This document shows positions 1-10,148 of a stretch of 64,000 bases of DNA, in pieces. Position numbers and translations under genes: made by a program. The stretch spans positions 192,436 through 256,435 of the forward strand of contig NZ_JARIXP010000002.1 of NCBI RefSeq assembly GCF_029269265.1. Direction: 5' to 3'. The stretch is from Rheinheimera sp. 1928-s (GTDB lineage Bacteria; Pseudomonadota; Gammaproteobacteria; Enterobacterales; Alteromonadaceae). Each line of letters starts with the position of its first letter. Position 1 is the stretch's first letter. The notes under the pieces are model-generated. The model worked only from the letters and a program-made list of their open reading frames with translations, searched no databases and was not told where the DNA came from.

Positions 1-641
1 GTCCAGATATGAATAGCCTGAGCTTTGACTAAACGCCCTACAATAGTTGCTGAATAGTCACTGCCATTGCGGCCTAAAGTAATGCTGTTACCTTGTAAAT
101 CGCGAGCTATATAACCAGTGACCACTTTAATGCCACTGCTTTCAAAAGGGGCCAGCCATGAAGAAGACACTTCGTATTGCACTTCAGTGCCGTCTAAACG
201 TAAAAAGTCGCGGGCATCAATAGCAGTGGCGGTCAGACCTTGTTGATTGAGTAAAGCCGCTAATAACTGGCTGGATAAACGCTCACCAATGGCCAATACA
301 TCGTTAAACTGAGCAGTGGCTAAAAAGCCCGGCACTTCAGCGAACCAGCTTTGTACTTTGCTGATAAGCACAGCCGCGTTCTGTTCATTTAAAGTACGCT
401 GGATCAGTAACCCCAGCTTTTCAGTCAGTTGCTGTAACAGTGCCGCAAAAAGCTCTGGTTGTTCACGGCTGTCGATTAACGCTAATAACTCATCAGTAGT
501 GTCGCCAGGTGCTGATACCACCACCCAGGCTTGTGGCTCTTTCGCCACAATAGCGGCGATCGCAGAAAAACGCTCAGCACTGGCTAAGCTGCTGCCGCCA
601 AATTTATGCACTGTGTTTTTATGATCTAATGGACTACTCAT
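1..641 (-). CDS. metL: Bifunctional aspartokinase/homoserine dehydrogenase II, N-terminal part (runs off left edge)
   Basis: Only the first ~213 codons are in the window, from the ATG at 641. They encode the aspartokinase half, which phosphorylates aspartate at the start of the Met/Thr/Lys pathway. The ATP-binding KFGGSS motif lies at residues 13-18, and a kinase motif ITLGRNGSDYSAT lies near residues 180-195. The homoserine dehydrogenase half is beyond the edge and unseen. The metL name rests on context: the gene starts 13 bases after metB, with metJ divergent, as in the enterobacterial metBL/metJ locus. A monofunctional aspartokinase or ThrA cannot be excluded from the fragment alone. It is probably cotranscribed with metB and repressed by MetJ. 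Confidence 0.85.
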   Translation of the reverse strand, partial: MSSPLDHKNTVHKFGGSSLASAERFSAIAAIVAKEPQAWVVVSAPGDTTDELLALIDSREQPELFAALLQQLTEKLGLLIQRTLNEQNAAVLISKVQSWFAEVPGFLATAQFNDVLAIGERLSSQLLAALLNQQGLTATAIDARDFLRLDGTEVQYEVSSSWLAPFESSGIKVVTGYIARDLQGNSITLGRNGSDYSATIVGRLVKAQAIHIW

Positions 642-654
642 CACTCACCACTAC

Positions 655-1929
655 TTACCACAACACGCTAAGTGCTGGGTTTAATCTGAATTGCTGTTGT
701 TCGTCTTTTGCTTTATCTGCGGCTGCAGGCTCTGACAAAACCTTTTGTGTTTTAGTGTTTTGCTTTACCGCTGCATCTACAGCAGCAAAAGCCTGCGCCA
801 GATCGGCTATTAAATCTTGTGCTTCTTCAATACCCACAGATAAACGAATTAAAGTCGGGCCTATGCCAGCAGCTTTTTGTGTGGCGGCATCTAAAGAGGC
901 ATGCGTCATAGAACCAGGGTGACAGATTAAACTTTCAATACCACCTAAAGACTGAGCCAAAGTGAAACACTGCAAGGCTTCGAAAAATACCGCTAAATAG
1001 GCTTCATCGGCAGCCAGATCAAAACTCAGCATGGAACCAAAACCGTGCTGCTGTGCTTTGGCAATGGCATGACCCGGATGATCTTTTAAACCTGGGTAAT
1101 AGACACGACCAACCAATGGCTGTTTTTGCAGATAATCCACCACCAGTTGTGCATTGTGCTGATGTTGTTTAATACGGGGTAATAAAGTACGCAAGCCACG
1201 TAAGGTCTGATAGGCGTCAAAAGCGCCGCCTGTGACACCTAAACAATTCGCCCACCATTTCAGCTCATCACCCACTGCAGCGTCTTTGGCAATTAAAGCA
1301 CCACCTATGATATCGCTGTGGCCATTAATAAATTTGGTGGTGGAATGCACCACTATGTCAGCACCCAGGGCTATAGGGTTTTGCAAAGCCGGTGATAAAA
1401 AAGTGTTGTCTACCACCAGTATGGCATTCAGTGTTTTTGCCAGCTCTGCTGTCGCTTTAACATCGGTAATTTGCAACAGCGGATTACTTGGGGTTTCAAC
1501 CCAAATCATTTTTGGCTGTGCTGCTTTAATTTGTTCTGCCCAGTCGGCTTGCTGGAAATTCACCACAACCAGCTTAAAAGCTTTTTTGCGATTAGCTAAA
1601 TTCAGGAATAGACGATAACTGCCACCGTAACAATCATGAGGAATGACTAAAGTATCTTCCGGGCCAATCAATTGCAGCGCCAACAGACAAGCGGACATGC
1701 CAGTGCCGGTAATTAAACCCTTTGCACCACCTTCCAGCTCTGCTAACGCATCGCCTAACAAATCCCGTGTTGGGTTATTCGAGCGTGAATAATCATATTT
1801 GCCCGGTTGTTTAAAGGCTTTGAGTTCATAAGTTGAGGTTAAATACAAAGGTGGCGTAACAGCACCATAAGCAGAGTCCTGCGCTATTCCGGCGCGGGCA
1901 GCTACTGTGGCTGAGTGTTGTTTGCTCAT
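655..1929 (-). CDS. metB: Cystathionine gamma-synthase (PLP-dependent)
   Basis: Cytoplasmic transsulfuration enzyme joining an O-acylhomoserine to cysteine. It is a Cys/Met-metabolism PLP fold: YSRSNNPTRD near residue 50, an ETPSNPLL loop near 145, DNTF near 175, and the PLP lysine in the STTKFINGHSD motif at about residue 199. The ATG at 1929 is chosen because GAGG precedes it; an upstream TTG at 1941 lacks a ribosome site. At 424 residues it is longer than the usual ~386, because after the normal C-terminus (near AFAAVDAAV) there is a charged, low-complexity tail of about 40 residues. It lies 13 bases upstream of metL, under met boxes. Cystathionine gamma-lyase or O-succinylhomoserine sulfhydrylase are close paralogues; context favours metB. 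Confidence 0.9.
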   Translation of the reverse strand: MSKQHSATVAARAGIAQDSAYGAVTPPLYLTSTYELKAFKQPGKYDYSRSNNPTRDLLGDALAELEGGAKGLITGTGMSACLLALQLIGPEDTLVIPHDCYGGSYRLFLNLANRKKAFKLVVVNFQQADWAEQIKAAQPKMIWVETPSNPLLQITDVKATAELAKTLNAILVVDNTFLSPALQNPIALGADIVVHSTTKFINGHSDIIGGALIAKDAAVGDELKWWANCLGVTGGAFDAYQTLRGLRTLLPRIKQHQHNAQLVVDYLQKQPLVGRVYYPGLKDHPGHAIAKAQQHGFGSMLSFDLAADEAYLAVFFEALQCFTLAQSLGGIESLICHPGSMTHASLDAATQKAAGIGPTLIRLSVGIEEAQDLIADLAQAFAAVDAAVKQNTKTQKVLSEPAAADKAKDEQQQFRLNPALSVLW

Positions 1930-1945
1930 AAAAAACCTCAAATTT

Positions 1946-1969
1946 AGATGTTTAGACGTCTAAAAGTAT
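1946..1969. promoter_or_regulatory. MetJ operator, metB-proximal tandem met boxes
   Basis: Three consecutive 8-mers in register resemble the met box AGACGTCT: AGATGTTT, the perfect AGACGTCT at 1954-1961, and AAAAGTAT. They end about 17 bases before the metB start, where bound MetJ would block metB-metL transcription. The repeat structure is seen directly; MetJ binding is inferred from the adjacent metJ gene and the known operator family. Confidence 0.85.
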
Positions 1970-1983
1970 ACCCAGCAAAAATA

Positions 1984-2015
1984 AGAAGTCAAAACATTTA
2001 GACGTCTGTACTATT
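1984..2015. promoter_or_regulatory. MetJ operator, metJ-proximal tandem met boxes
   Basis: Four 8-mers in register: AGAAGTCA, AAACATTT, a perfect AGACGTCT at 2000-2007, then GTACTATT. With the first array they fill the metB/metJ divergent region, suggesting repression of metB and autoregulation of metJ. The two arrays are offset by 38 bases, so they are not one continuous 8-base register. Confidence 0.8.
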
Positions 2016-2131
2016 AAATCTTGCGCAGAGTTTGTACTCGGGAGTATAAAGAAGTAAAATTTCGTCCAATTACGTGCGCAACGTAGCAAAGGTCAGCAGA
2101 CCATATAACTAAATTCAATCAAGGTATCCCT

Positions 2132-2467
2132 ATGGCAAAGTGGAATGGTGAGTATGTTCACCCTTATGCGGAACACGGAAAGAAGTCCGAACAGGTGAAA
2201 AAGATTACAGTCTCTATCCCGTTGAACGTATTGAAAGTGTTAACAGATGAAAGAACCCGCCGCCAGGTCAACAACCTGCGTCATGCCACCAACAGCGAAT
2301 TATTATGTGAAGCTTTTTTGCATGCGTTCACTGGACAGCCTTTGCCCGCAGATGAAGATTTACGCAAAGACAATCCACACCAGATCCCAGTGGAAGTGCG
2401 TAACATTTTAACCAGTATGGGTAAGCCAATTCCTGTGATCCAGGAAGCGGATTCAGACGAAGAGTAA
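2132..2467 (+). CDS. metJ: Methionine repressor MetJ
   Basis: Ribbon-helix-helix repressor that uses S-adenosylmethionine as corepressor and binds tandem met boxes. The segment [19 protein letters not shown] (beta-strand DNA reader) at residues 13-31 and the following block through [20 protein letters not shown] are nearly identical to the enterobacterial protein as I remember it. The only divergence is in the acidic C-terminal tail. It has 111 residues against about 105 in E. coli. It is divergent from metB across the met boxes and converges on the malic enzyme gene, with a long palindrome between them. Confidence 0.97.
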   Translation: MAKWNGEYVHPYAEHGKKSEQVKKITVSIPLNVLKVLTDERTRRQVNNLRHATNSELLCEAFLHAFTGQPLPADEDLRKDNPHQIPVEVRNILTSMGKPIPVIQEADSDEE

Positions 2468-2474
2468 ATGAAAA

Positions 2475-2523
2475 TGGGGTCAGATCACATTATTGGCTTG
2501 GCCAATAATGTGATCTGACCCCA
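2475..2523. repeat. 23-bp perfect palindrome with 3-base loop (GGGGTCAGA-type element, copy 1)
   Basis: The arms 2475-2497 and 2501-2523 pair perfectly around the loop TTG. The outer arm ATGGGGTCAGATCACATTA is shared, with one mismatch, with the palindrome at 60601-60656; the inner parts differ. It sits exactly between the convergent metJ and malic enzyme genes, so it may also act as a bidirectional terminator, although there is no strong T-tract. Two copies with shared arms suggest a REP-like or transposase-mobilised repeat rather than two independent terminators. Confidence 0.8.
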
Positions 2524-2528
2524 ATTAT

Positions 2529-3770
2529 TTACTGCATATAATTTTCAGGCATGGGCAAACGCGCCACTCCTGATGCCACAGCTGCTTCTGCCACAGCACG
2601 GGCGACACGGGACAATAAACGTGGGTCCATTGGCTTTGGAATAATATAGTCCGCACCAAACTCCAGTTTATCCACTTGAGCAGCCGTTAATATAGCCTGC
2701 GATACCGGTTCTTTGGCAATAGCACGAATCGCATGCACTGCCGCCAATTTCATTTCATCATTAATGACCTTAGCGCGCACATCCAAAGCACCACGGAATA
2801 TAAAAGGGAAACACAAAACGTTATTCACCTGATTCGGATAGTCAGAGCGGCCTGTCGCCATAATTAAATCACTACGCTGGGCATGTGCCAGTTCAGGCTT
2901 AATTTCCGGATCCGGGTTAGAGCAGGCAAAAATCACCGGCTTGTCCGCCATCAGCTTTAAGGCTTCAGCAGGTAAAGCGTCAGGCCCTGACACACCCACA
3001 AATACATCGGCGCCATCCATTGCTTCTTCCAGTGTGCGCTTGTCGGTGTTATTGGCAAACAGCTCTTTGTATTTATTCAAATCGTTACGACGGGTGTGGA
3101 TCACACCTTTGGTATCGAGCATATAAATATGCTCACGCTTAGCGCCGCATTTGATCAGTAGCTCCATACAGGCAATAGCGGCTGCACCAGCCCCTAAACA
3201 AACAATCACCACTTTACTGATCTCTTTGCCCTGAATTTCCAGCGCATTCAGTAAACCTGCAGCTGTCACAATAGCAGTACCGTGCTGATCGTCATGAAAC
3301 ACCGGAATATTGCAGCGTCTGATCAGCTCTTTTTCAATTTCAAAACACTCTGGTGATTTAATATCTTCAAGATTAATACCACCAAAGGTATCGGCTATAT
3401 TGGCTACGGTATCGATAAACTCTTCAGTAGTGCGGTGCGTCACTTCGATATCGATAGAATCAAGACCAGCAAAACGCTTAAACAGCAAAGCTTTGCCTTC
3501 CATCACAGGTTTAGACGCCATAGGGCCTAAGTTGCCTAAACCTAAAATAGCGGTACCGTTGCTGATCACAGCCACCAGATTGCCTTTGCCTGTGTACTTG
3601 TAGACATCGTCGATATTGTTGGCGATTTCACGCACAGGCTCAGCCACACCAGGGCTGTATGCCAAAGCGAGATCTTTGACTGTTTCAGCAGGTTTACTGA
3701 TTTCAATACTGATTTTGCCTGGTTTAGGCTCGGCGTGATACTTCAGCGCCTGTTCTCGAAAATCTGACAT
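2529..3770 (-). CDS. NADP-dependent malic enzyme (short form)
   Basis: Oxidatively decarboxylates malate to pyruvate in the cytoplasm. It shows AYSPGVAEP (catalytic tyrosine region), the LEDIKSPECFEIE metal-binding stretch, FHDDQHGTAIV, and a Rossmann glycine motif GAGAAA. It has 413 residues, so it lacks the C-terminal phosphotransacetylase-like domain of the long MaeB type. The ATG at 3770 (MSDFREQALKYH) is chosen because family members begin there; the upstream TTG at 3845 adds an unlikely 25 residues. It is monocistronic and converges with metJ. Whether it prefers NADP or NAD cannot be decided from the motifs I can see. Confidence 0.9.
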   Translation of the reverse strand: MSDFREQALKYHAEPKPGKISIEISKPAETVKDLALAYSPGVAEPVREIANNIDDVYKYTGKGNLVAVISNGTAILGLGNLGPMASKPVMEGKALLFKRFAGLDSIDIEVTHRTTEEFIDTVANIADTFGGINLEDIKSPECFEIEKELIRRCNIPVFHDDQHGTAIVTAAGLLNALEIQGKEISKVVIVCLGAGAAAIACMELLIKCGAKREHIYMLDTKGVIHTRRNDLNKYKELFANNTDKRTLEEAMDGADVFVGVSGPDALPAEALKLMADKPVIFACSNPDPEIKPELAHAQRSDLIMATGRSDYPNQVNNVLCFPFIFRGALDVRAKVINDEMKLAAVHAIRAIAKEPVSQAILTAAQVDKLEFGADYIIPKPMDPRLLSRVARAVAEAAVASGVARLPMPENYMQ

Positions 3771-4285
3771 AGGTAAGAGGTTCCATGAGTAGGTAAGTAT
3801 GCCCTGTGGGCTATAGTGTTTTATTTGCCGTGAGTTGTGGTGCAACCCAAAAGGTGGCTCATTCTAAAGAGCAAGAGCACCCTTTAGAACCACTAATTTT
3901 CAGATCGTACCAGTATAAAGCCACAGTACTGCAAAACTCATTCCGATGTTTTCATTGTTCCGTCAGGTGTTTTTGTAGGGTATACCTGTCCGGCTTAAAC
4001 TGCTGAAAACTTCAACAACAGAGCTCTACACGTCTGTTATAACAAGTTTTATGCGGTGCGCCAAGCGCTAAAATTAAACTGATCAGACCAGAAAGGAATG
4101 AAATGATAAAGCATGCAGTTTTATGCCATTTTTAGCCGGATAGTTTTGATAAGAAACTGCTTAACCATGCATTTAAGGAGGAAATGTGTTAAATAAAGTG
4201 AATATTATCAAATAGATGATTAAAAATGTGAGCAAATAACAAGCAAATGATTTATGCAAAATAAATTGTTTTTCTCTTTCAAAAA
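3771..4285. other. Non-coding stretch upstream of the malic enzyme gene
   Basis: About 500 bases without a convincing gene. On the minus strand a good -10 (TATACT) lies near 3915, within reach of the malic enzyme start. A strong AAGGAGGA sequence near 4156 is followed by ATG-TGT-TAA, or in another frame by a 9-codon GTG reading frame; neither resembles a known leader. The rest is AT-rich and featureless to me. Confidence 0.5.
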
Positions 4286-4310
4286 CAAAAGGCCGGTTTC
4301 CGGCCTTTTG
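4286..4310 (-). terminator. Rho-independent terminator of yajC-secD-secF
   Basis: Perfect 11-bp stem (CAAAAGGCCGG and its complement) around a 3-base loop, followed on the minus strand by a T-rich run. It lies 22 bases after the secF stop. Confidence 0.9.
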
Positions 4311-4331
4311 TTCAAACTACCATTCAAACAA

Positions 4332-5273
4332 TTAAAGCGAAGGCGTATTCTCACCTTCTTTTTCAATCACTTCAGGTAACAAATCTTCACGGCATGCGCC
4401 TAACAACACAGCAACAGAACTTGCTACGTAAATCGAAGAATAAGTACCAATGGCAATACCAAATAACAAGGCCGCAGCAAACCCATGTAACAGCGGGCCG
4501 CCTAAGTAAAACAGCGCCACTAAGGACAAGGCCGTGGTACCAGAGGTAATAGTGGTACGGCTCAGTGTGGAAGTGATTGCTTCATTTACAGTCTCTTCGA
4601 CTGTGGCTTCACGCAGTTTACGGAACATTTCACGGATACGGTCAAATACCACTATGGTGTCGTTGATTGAATAACCCACCAGCGCTAACAAGGCTGCCAA
4701 TACAGTTAAATCGAACTCCATACCTGTGATAGAAAACATACCTACAGTGATGATCACGTCGTGAACTAACGCCACCACAGAGCCTACTGAATAACGCCAT
4801 TCAAAGCGGAAGGCCACATACATCATGATGCCGATAAAAGAGGCTAATAAAGCCAGCATACCGTCATCTTTCAGCTCGTCACCTACTGAAGCACTCACCT
4901 GTTCAACGCGACGTTTGGTGACTTCGCCTTTTTCCACTTTTTGAATAGACTCAATAATCTGCTCACCCACCACAGCCTGTTCAACATCAGCGCGTGGAGC
5001 TATACGGATCATCACTTCAGTAGAAGTACCAAAATACTGTACTACTGCATCAGGAAAGCCATCTGCTGCCAATGCAGTTCGTATTTTTGGCAAATCGGCC
5101 TGTTGTTCAAAACCAGCTTCAACCACTATACCGCCGGTAAAATCCAGACCAAAGTTAATGCCTTTGGTAAAAATACTGAACAGAGACCCCAGTACCAGCA
5201 ACAAAGAAAATATGATGGCTGGCGATTTGAAGCGCATAAAGTTAAGCGGTTCTTTAAAATCAAGAAACTTCAT
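4332..5273 (-). CDS. secF: Protein translocase subunit SecF
   Basis: Inner-membrane partner of SecD that uses the proton gradient to help pull secreted proteins out of the SecYEG channel. It shows the family motif FGLDFTGG after the first membrane segment (about residues 43-50), a periplasmic P1-type domain, then five clustered membrane helices including a LVGYSINDTIVVFDRIRE block. There are two adjacent ATGs (5276, 5273); the second has the better spacing from AAGGA. It has 313 residues, normal for the family. It starts 9 bases after the secD stop and ends just before a clear terminator, so it is the last gene of the yajC-secD-secF unit. Confidence 0.97.
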   Translation of the reverse strand: MKFLDFKEPLNFMRFKSPAIIFSLLLVLGSLFSIFTKGINFGLDFTGGIVVEAGFEQQADLPKIRTALAADGFPDAVVQYFGTSTEVMIRIAPRADVEQAVVGEQIIESIQKVEKGEVTKRRVEQVSASVGDELKDDGMLALLASFIGIMMYVAFRFEWRYSVGSVVALVHDVIITVGMFSITGMEFDLTVLAALLALVGYSINDTIVVFDRIREMFRKLREATVEETVNEAITSTLSRTTITSGTTALSLVALFYLGGPLLHGFAAALLFGIAIGTYSSIYVASSVAVLLGACREDLLPEVIEKEGENTPSL

Positions 5274-5282
5274 CATAATTCC

Positions 5283-7133
5283 TTATATAGGTAATTTTTC
5301 AACTTTACGGCCACCCCAGATCAGATTGACAAACAATCTGGATACGGTCACAGCAGTAAAGATAGAGGTGATAATACCTATGGCTAAAGTTACGGCAAAA
5401 CCTTTGACAGGACCAGAACCTAAACCAAACAGGATAATCGCCACTAAGAAAGTGGTAATGTTGGAGTCGGTAATGGTAGCAAAAGCTCTGTTGTAGCCTT
5501 CATGAATAGCTTGCTGTACAGAACGACCGTTGGCCAGTTCTTCGCGAATACGCTCGTTGATCAGTACGTTAGCATCAATAGCCATACCTATGGTTAACAA
5601 GATACCGGCCATACCAGGCAAGGTCAGAGTAGCGCCAGGCACCATAGATAAGACACCAATCAGCAACACCACGTTACTGGCCAAAGCAACGTTGGCAACC
5701 AAACCTACGCCTTTGTAGTAAATCGCCATAAAGATCACAGTCAGCAGCATACCCACCATAATAGCGTTGGTACCCAGCTCAATGTTTTCCTGACCCAGGC
5801 TTGGGCCTATGGTACGTTCTTCCACAATCTGAATAGGCGCAATCAAGGCACCGGCACGTAATAACAGCGCCAGATTTTGCGCTTCAGCCGGGCTATCTAC
5901 GCCAGTAATACGGAAGCTGCGACCTAAACGTGCCTGAATAGTGGCCACGTTAATCACTTCTTCTTTTTTCTCAAGAATAGTGCGGCCCTGCGCATCTTTT
6001 TTGTCGGTAGGTTTGTATTCTATAAATACAGTGGCCATCGACTTGCCAATAGCTTCTTTGGTGGCTTGTGAGAAGGTATTACCACCTTTGGCATCCAAAT
6101 CGATATTCACCTGAGGGCGGCTGTATTCATCGAAGCTGCTGTTGGCACCAATAATATGGTTACCTGTCAGCATTACACGTTTTTGCAACAACACAGGGCG
6201 ACCCTGACGGTCGTTGTACAACTGCGCATTAGGCGGCACACGGCCATCTATAGCGCTTTGCAAATCACCTGCTTCGTCTACCATACGGAATTCAAGAGTG
6301 GCAGTGGCACCTAAAATTTCTTTTGCGCGAGCTGTATCCTGCACACCAGGTAATTGAACCACAATACGTTCAGCACCCTGACGCTGTACTAAAGGTTCAG
6401 CCACACCAATAGCATTGACACGGTTGCGAATGATAGTGATGTTTTGTGCTACTGCATCTTCACGCAGCGCTTTAATTTTTACGTCGCTAAAAGCGGCGGT
6501 CAGCGTCAACTCGTCAGTTTCAGTAAAGGTCATCTCACGGTCTTTACTGCTTAACAACGTTTGAGCTGCAGCCAGATCTTCAGCGGTCCGGAAGCTCAGG
6601 TTCACTTTTAGATTTGGTACATCAGCAGTTACAGCACGGTAACGCACTTTGGCTTCACGCAGATCAGTGCGATACACCAGTACTAAATCGTTGACGTTTT
6701 TTTCCATCGCAGTTTTCATGTCCACTTCCATCAGGAAATGTACACCACCACGTAAGTCCAGACCCAATTTCATTGGGGCTGCACCTATAGCATCCAGCCA
6801 GGCTGGAGTCGCAGGAGCAAGATTTAATGCAGTGACGAAGTTATCGCCCAAGGTATCGTTGGCTACTTCACGTGCCTTTAACTGATCTTCAGTGTTTAAA
6901 AAGCGAACCAGCACCTGGCCTTTTTCCAATACAGCTGACTTAGGTGTTAACCCTTGTTCAGTAAAAGCTTTTTGCAATTGATCCACGGTTTGCTGAGTCA
7001 CATCAGCGCCACGGCTTGCATTGATTTGTAAGGACGGATCATTGGGATACAAATTCGGCAGGGCGTACAGCATGCTGACGCCCATCACGATGATCACCAC
7101 TAAGTACCGCCAGATGGAGTTCTGGTTTAACAC
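5283..7133 (-). CDS. secD: Protein translocase subunit SecD
   Basis: Inner-membrane SecDF component with one N-terminal membrane helix, a large periplasmic region and five C-terminal helices. Key blocks: LGLDLRGGVHFLMEVD near residues 120-135, LVQRQGAERIVVQLPG near 250, RAGALIAPIQIVEERTIGPSLG near 430, and AIDANVLINERIREE in the membrane part. The start is a GTG with AAGGA upstream; E. coli secD also starts with GTG as I recall. The length, 616 residues, matches the enterobacterial protein. It lies 12 bases after yajC and 9 before secF in one operon. Confidence 0.97.
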   Translation of the reverse strand: MLNQNSIWRYLVVIIVMGVSMLYALPNLYPNDPSLQINASRGADVTQQTVDQLQKAFTEQGLTPKSAVLEKGQVLVRFLNTEDQLKAREVANDTLGDNFVTALNLAPATPAWLDAIGAAPMKLGLDLRGGVHFLMEVDMKTAMEKNVNDLVLVYRTDLREAKVRYRAVTADVPNLKVNLSFRTAEDLAAAQTLLSSKDREMTFTETDELTLTAAFSDVKIKALREDAVAQNITIIRNRVNAIGVAEPLVQRQGAERIVVQLPGVQDTARAKEILGATATLEFRMVDEAGDLQSAIDGRVPPNAQLYNDRQGRPVLLQKRVMLTGNHIIGANSSFDEYSRPQVNIDLDAKGGNTFSQATKEAIGKSMATVFIEYKPTDKKDAQGRTILEKKEEVINVATIQARLGRSFRITGVDSPAEAQNLALLLRAGALIAPIQIVEERTIGPSLGQENIELGTNAIMVGMLLTVIFMAIYYKGVGLVANVALASNVVLLIGVLSMVPGATLTLPGMAGILLTIGMAIDANVLINERIREELANGRSVQQAIHEGYNRAFATITDSNITTFLVAIILFGLGSGPVKGFAVTLAIGIITSIFTAVTVSRLFVNLIWGGRKVEKLPI

Positions 7134-7145
7134 ATTAAAATCCTT

Positions 7146-7484
7146 TTACAGTGATTTCATCGTGCCTTTCGGCAGTACGGCAGCGATAGCAGATTTCTGC
7201 ACTGTCACTTCAGTGGTATCGTTTAATGCGATAGCCACAAAGTCTTTATCGTCAGCAATCTTTGCAATGCGGCCTACTAAACCACCTTGAGTCAACACTT
7301 CATCGCCTTTGCCTAACGCAGACATCAGGTTTTTATGCTCTTTTACGCGCTTAGCTTGTGGACGGTAGATCAGGAAATAAAAGATCAAACCAAAAGCCGC
7401 TAACATAATCAATAAATCCCAACCACCACCAGCAGGTGCTGTAGCTGGTGCGTTGGCGTATGCATTAGAAATAAATAAACTCAT
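7146..7484 (-). CDS. yajC: Preprotein translocase accessory subunit YajC
   Basis: Small inner-membrane protein associated with SecDF. It has an alanine-rich N-terminus, one membrane helix (GWDLLIMLAAFGLIFYFLIY, about residues 22-41), then the family motif RPQAKRVKEHKNLMSALGKGDEVLTQGG. The ATG at 7484 is preferred over the GTG directly before it because the AGGGG ribosome site suits it better. It has 112 residues. It stands between tgt and secD, the usual queA-tgt-yajC-secD-secF order. Confidence 0.97.
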   Translation of the reverse strand: MSLFISNAYANAPATAPAGGGWDLLIMLAAFGLIFYFLIYRPQAKRVKEHKNLMSALGKGDEVLTQGGLVGRIAKIADDKDFVAIALNDTTEVTVQKSAIAAVLPKGTMKSL

Positions 7485-7537
7485 CACATGTCCCCTAAAG
7501 TTTTAAATTAAAAGTGTTAAAAATTAAAAATGAAATC

Positions 7538-8674
<1,137 letters not shown>

Positions 8675-8890
8675 CTACCTCAGTCTCTGCCAGAAAAACA
8701 GTCCGGCTTTTTTCGCGCCCGATTGTAGCAGAACAAAAGGCCAAACCCCACCTTTAAGCTTTGTACTTCAGGTTGTATCAAAGCGGGAGCGGTTAAACCG
8801 TGCGAGATTGAATTGCAATTTGAGACAGAAGGGGTTATCTGGGCCGCGGCTTGTCCCAGCTTGTCGATGGACATCGCGGTATCAATAGAC

Positions 8891-8911
8891 GGGCGGGTAC
8901 AAGACCCGCCC
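8891..8911. repeat. GC-rich hairpin GGGCGGGT/ACCCGCCC downstream of queA
   Basis: An 8-bp perfect stem with a 5-base loop (ACAAG), flanked by CCTACA, in the 262-base queA-tgt gap. It is more GC-rich than its surroundings and lacks a T-tract, so it resembles a dispersed palindromic repeat unit more than a terminator. There is only one copy in this window, so repetitiveness is unproven. The rest of the gap shows nothing else I can name. Confidence 0.4.
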
Positions 8912-8933
8912 CTACAGTCAATTGAGGACAATT

Positions 8934-9968
8934 TTACAGAATAAGCATCGCATCGCCATAAGAGTAAAAACGATACTCTTGTGCTATGGCAGTTTGATAG
9001 GCCTGCATCACATAGTCTTTTTGACTAAAAGCACTGACCAGCATAATCAATGTGGATTCAGGTAAATGAAAGTTGGTGACTAAACCATCAATCACCTGAA
9101 AGCTGTAACCAGGGTATATAAAGATTTTGGTATCGCCGCTATAGGGTTGTAAGTTTTTGCCTTGCTGCAAAGCAATTTGAGCTGCAGATTCCAGTGAGCG
9201 CACTGACGTAGTGCCTACAGCTACTACTCTGTTACCACGGGCTTTACAGGCATGAATAGCATCAACGACCTGCTGGTCTACCTCGATGTATTCAGCATGC
9301 ATCTGATGGTCCAGCACATTATCCACCCGCACCGGCTGAAAAGTACCAGCTCCGACGTGCAGAGTGACGTAAGCAAACTCAATACCTTTGGCTTTTAAGG
9401 CCGCTAATAAAGGCTCATCAAAATGCAAACCCGCTGTAGGTGCCGCGACAGCGCCGGGTTTCTGGTTATACACAGTCTGATAACGCTGCTTATCTTCGTC
9501 GCTGTCTGGTCTGTCTATGTATGGAGGCAACGGCATATGCCCCAGCCGGTCTAACATAGTCAATAAAGCTTCTTCGCCTAGCAGCTCCAGCTCAAACAAG
9601 GTATCGTGGCGCTGCAGCATTTTCAGCTTTGTGTTGTCATCGATCAAAATAATACTGTCTGGTTTTGGCGCTTTACTGGCGCGCACATGAGCTAAAAAGC
9701 GCTGGCTATCCAACACCCGCTCTACCAGTATTTCGACTTTGCCACCTGACTCTTTTTGACCAAATAAACGGGCTGGTATCACGCGGGTATTATTAAATAC
9801 CAATAAATCACCGCTGTTCAGTTCAGCCAATAAATCAGTGAACACCAGATGGGATAACTCACCAGTCCGGCGCTGCATTTTTAATAAACGACTGCTGGAA
9901 CGCTCAGCTTTAGGAAAACGTGCGATCAACTGCTCTGGCAGCTCGAAGGAAAAATCTTTTACTTGCAT
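8934..9968 (-). CDS. queA: S-adenosylmethionine:tRNA ribosyltransferase-isomerase
   Basis: Transfers and isomerises the ribosyl group of S-adenosylmethionine onto preQ1-tRNA to give epoxyqueuosine. Family blocks: [12 protein letters not shown] at the N-terminus, [16 protein letters not shown] near 60, [10 protein letters not shown] near 155, [17 protein letters not shown] near 180, and [17 protein letters not shown] near the C-terminus. The ATG at 9968 ([11 protein letters not shown]) is preferred over a TTG at 9992. It has 344 residues, close to normal. It is the first gene of the queA-tgt-yajC-secDF series. Confidence 0.97.
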   Translation of the reverse strand: MQVKDFSFELPEQLIARFPKAERSSSRLLKMQRRTGELSHLVFTDLLAELNSGDLLVFNNTRVIPARLFGQKESGGKVEILVERVLDSQRFLAHVRASKAPKPDSIILIDDNTKLKMLQRHDTLFELELLGEEALLTMLDRLGHMPLPPYIDRPDSDEDKQRYQTVYNQKPGAVAAPTAGLHFDEPLLAALKAKGIEFAYVTLHVGAGTFQPVRVDNVLDHQMHAEYIEVDQQVVDAIHACKARGNRVVAVGTTSVRSLESAAQIALQQGKNLQPYSGDTKIFIYPGYSFQVIDGLVTNFHLPESTLIMLVSAFSQKDYVMQAYQTAIAQEYRFYSYGDAMLIL

Positions 9969-10148
9969 ATGTCTAGTCCGCTTTACCGACAAACTGTATC
10001 AAATCGGCATTAATGCCGACACCAAATGCGCATTTACAGCGCGGCGGCAGTCTACAAAGATGTTTTTTTCAATACAAGCTATTTTTCGCCACGACACTAG
10101 GGAGCAAAATTTCAGCTAAGCTTTGGAAAAGCTCAAGGACAAAACCGC

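Noticed and set aside
655-1941. Other-frame and opposite-strand open frames inside metB and many other genes
   Set aside because: They lie wholly within strongly supported coding genes, lack ribosome sites and show no domain sense.
3806-4006. 66-codon open frame on the plus strand upstream of the malic enzyme gene
   Set aside because: No ribosome site, no recognisable domain, cysteine-rich odd composition, and it overlaps the malic enzyme promoter region.
4155-4200. Strong AAGGAGGA followed by very short frames (two codons or nine codons)
   Set aside because: No attenuator-like run of codons and no downstream gene on that strand, so chance is the simpler explanation.
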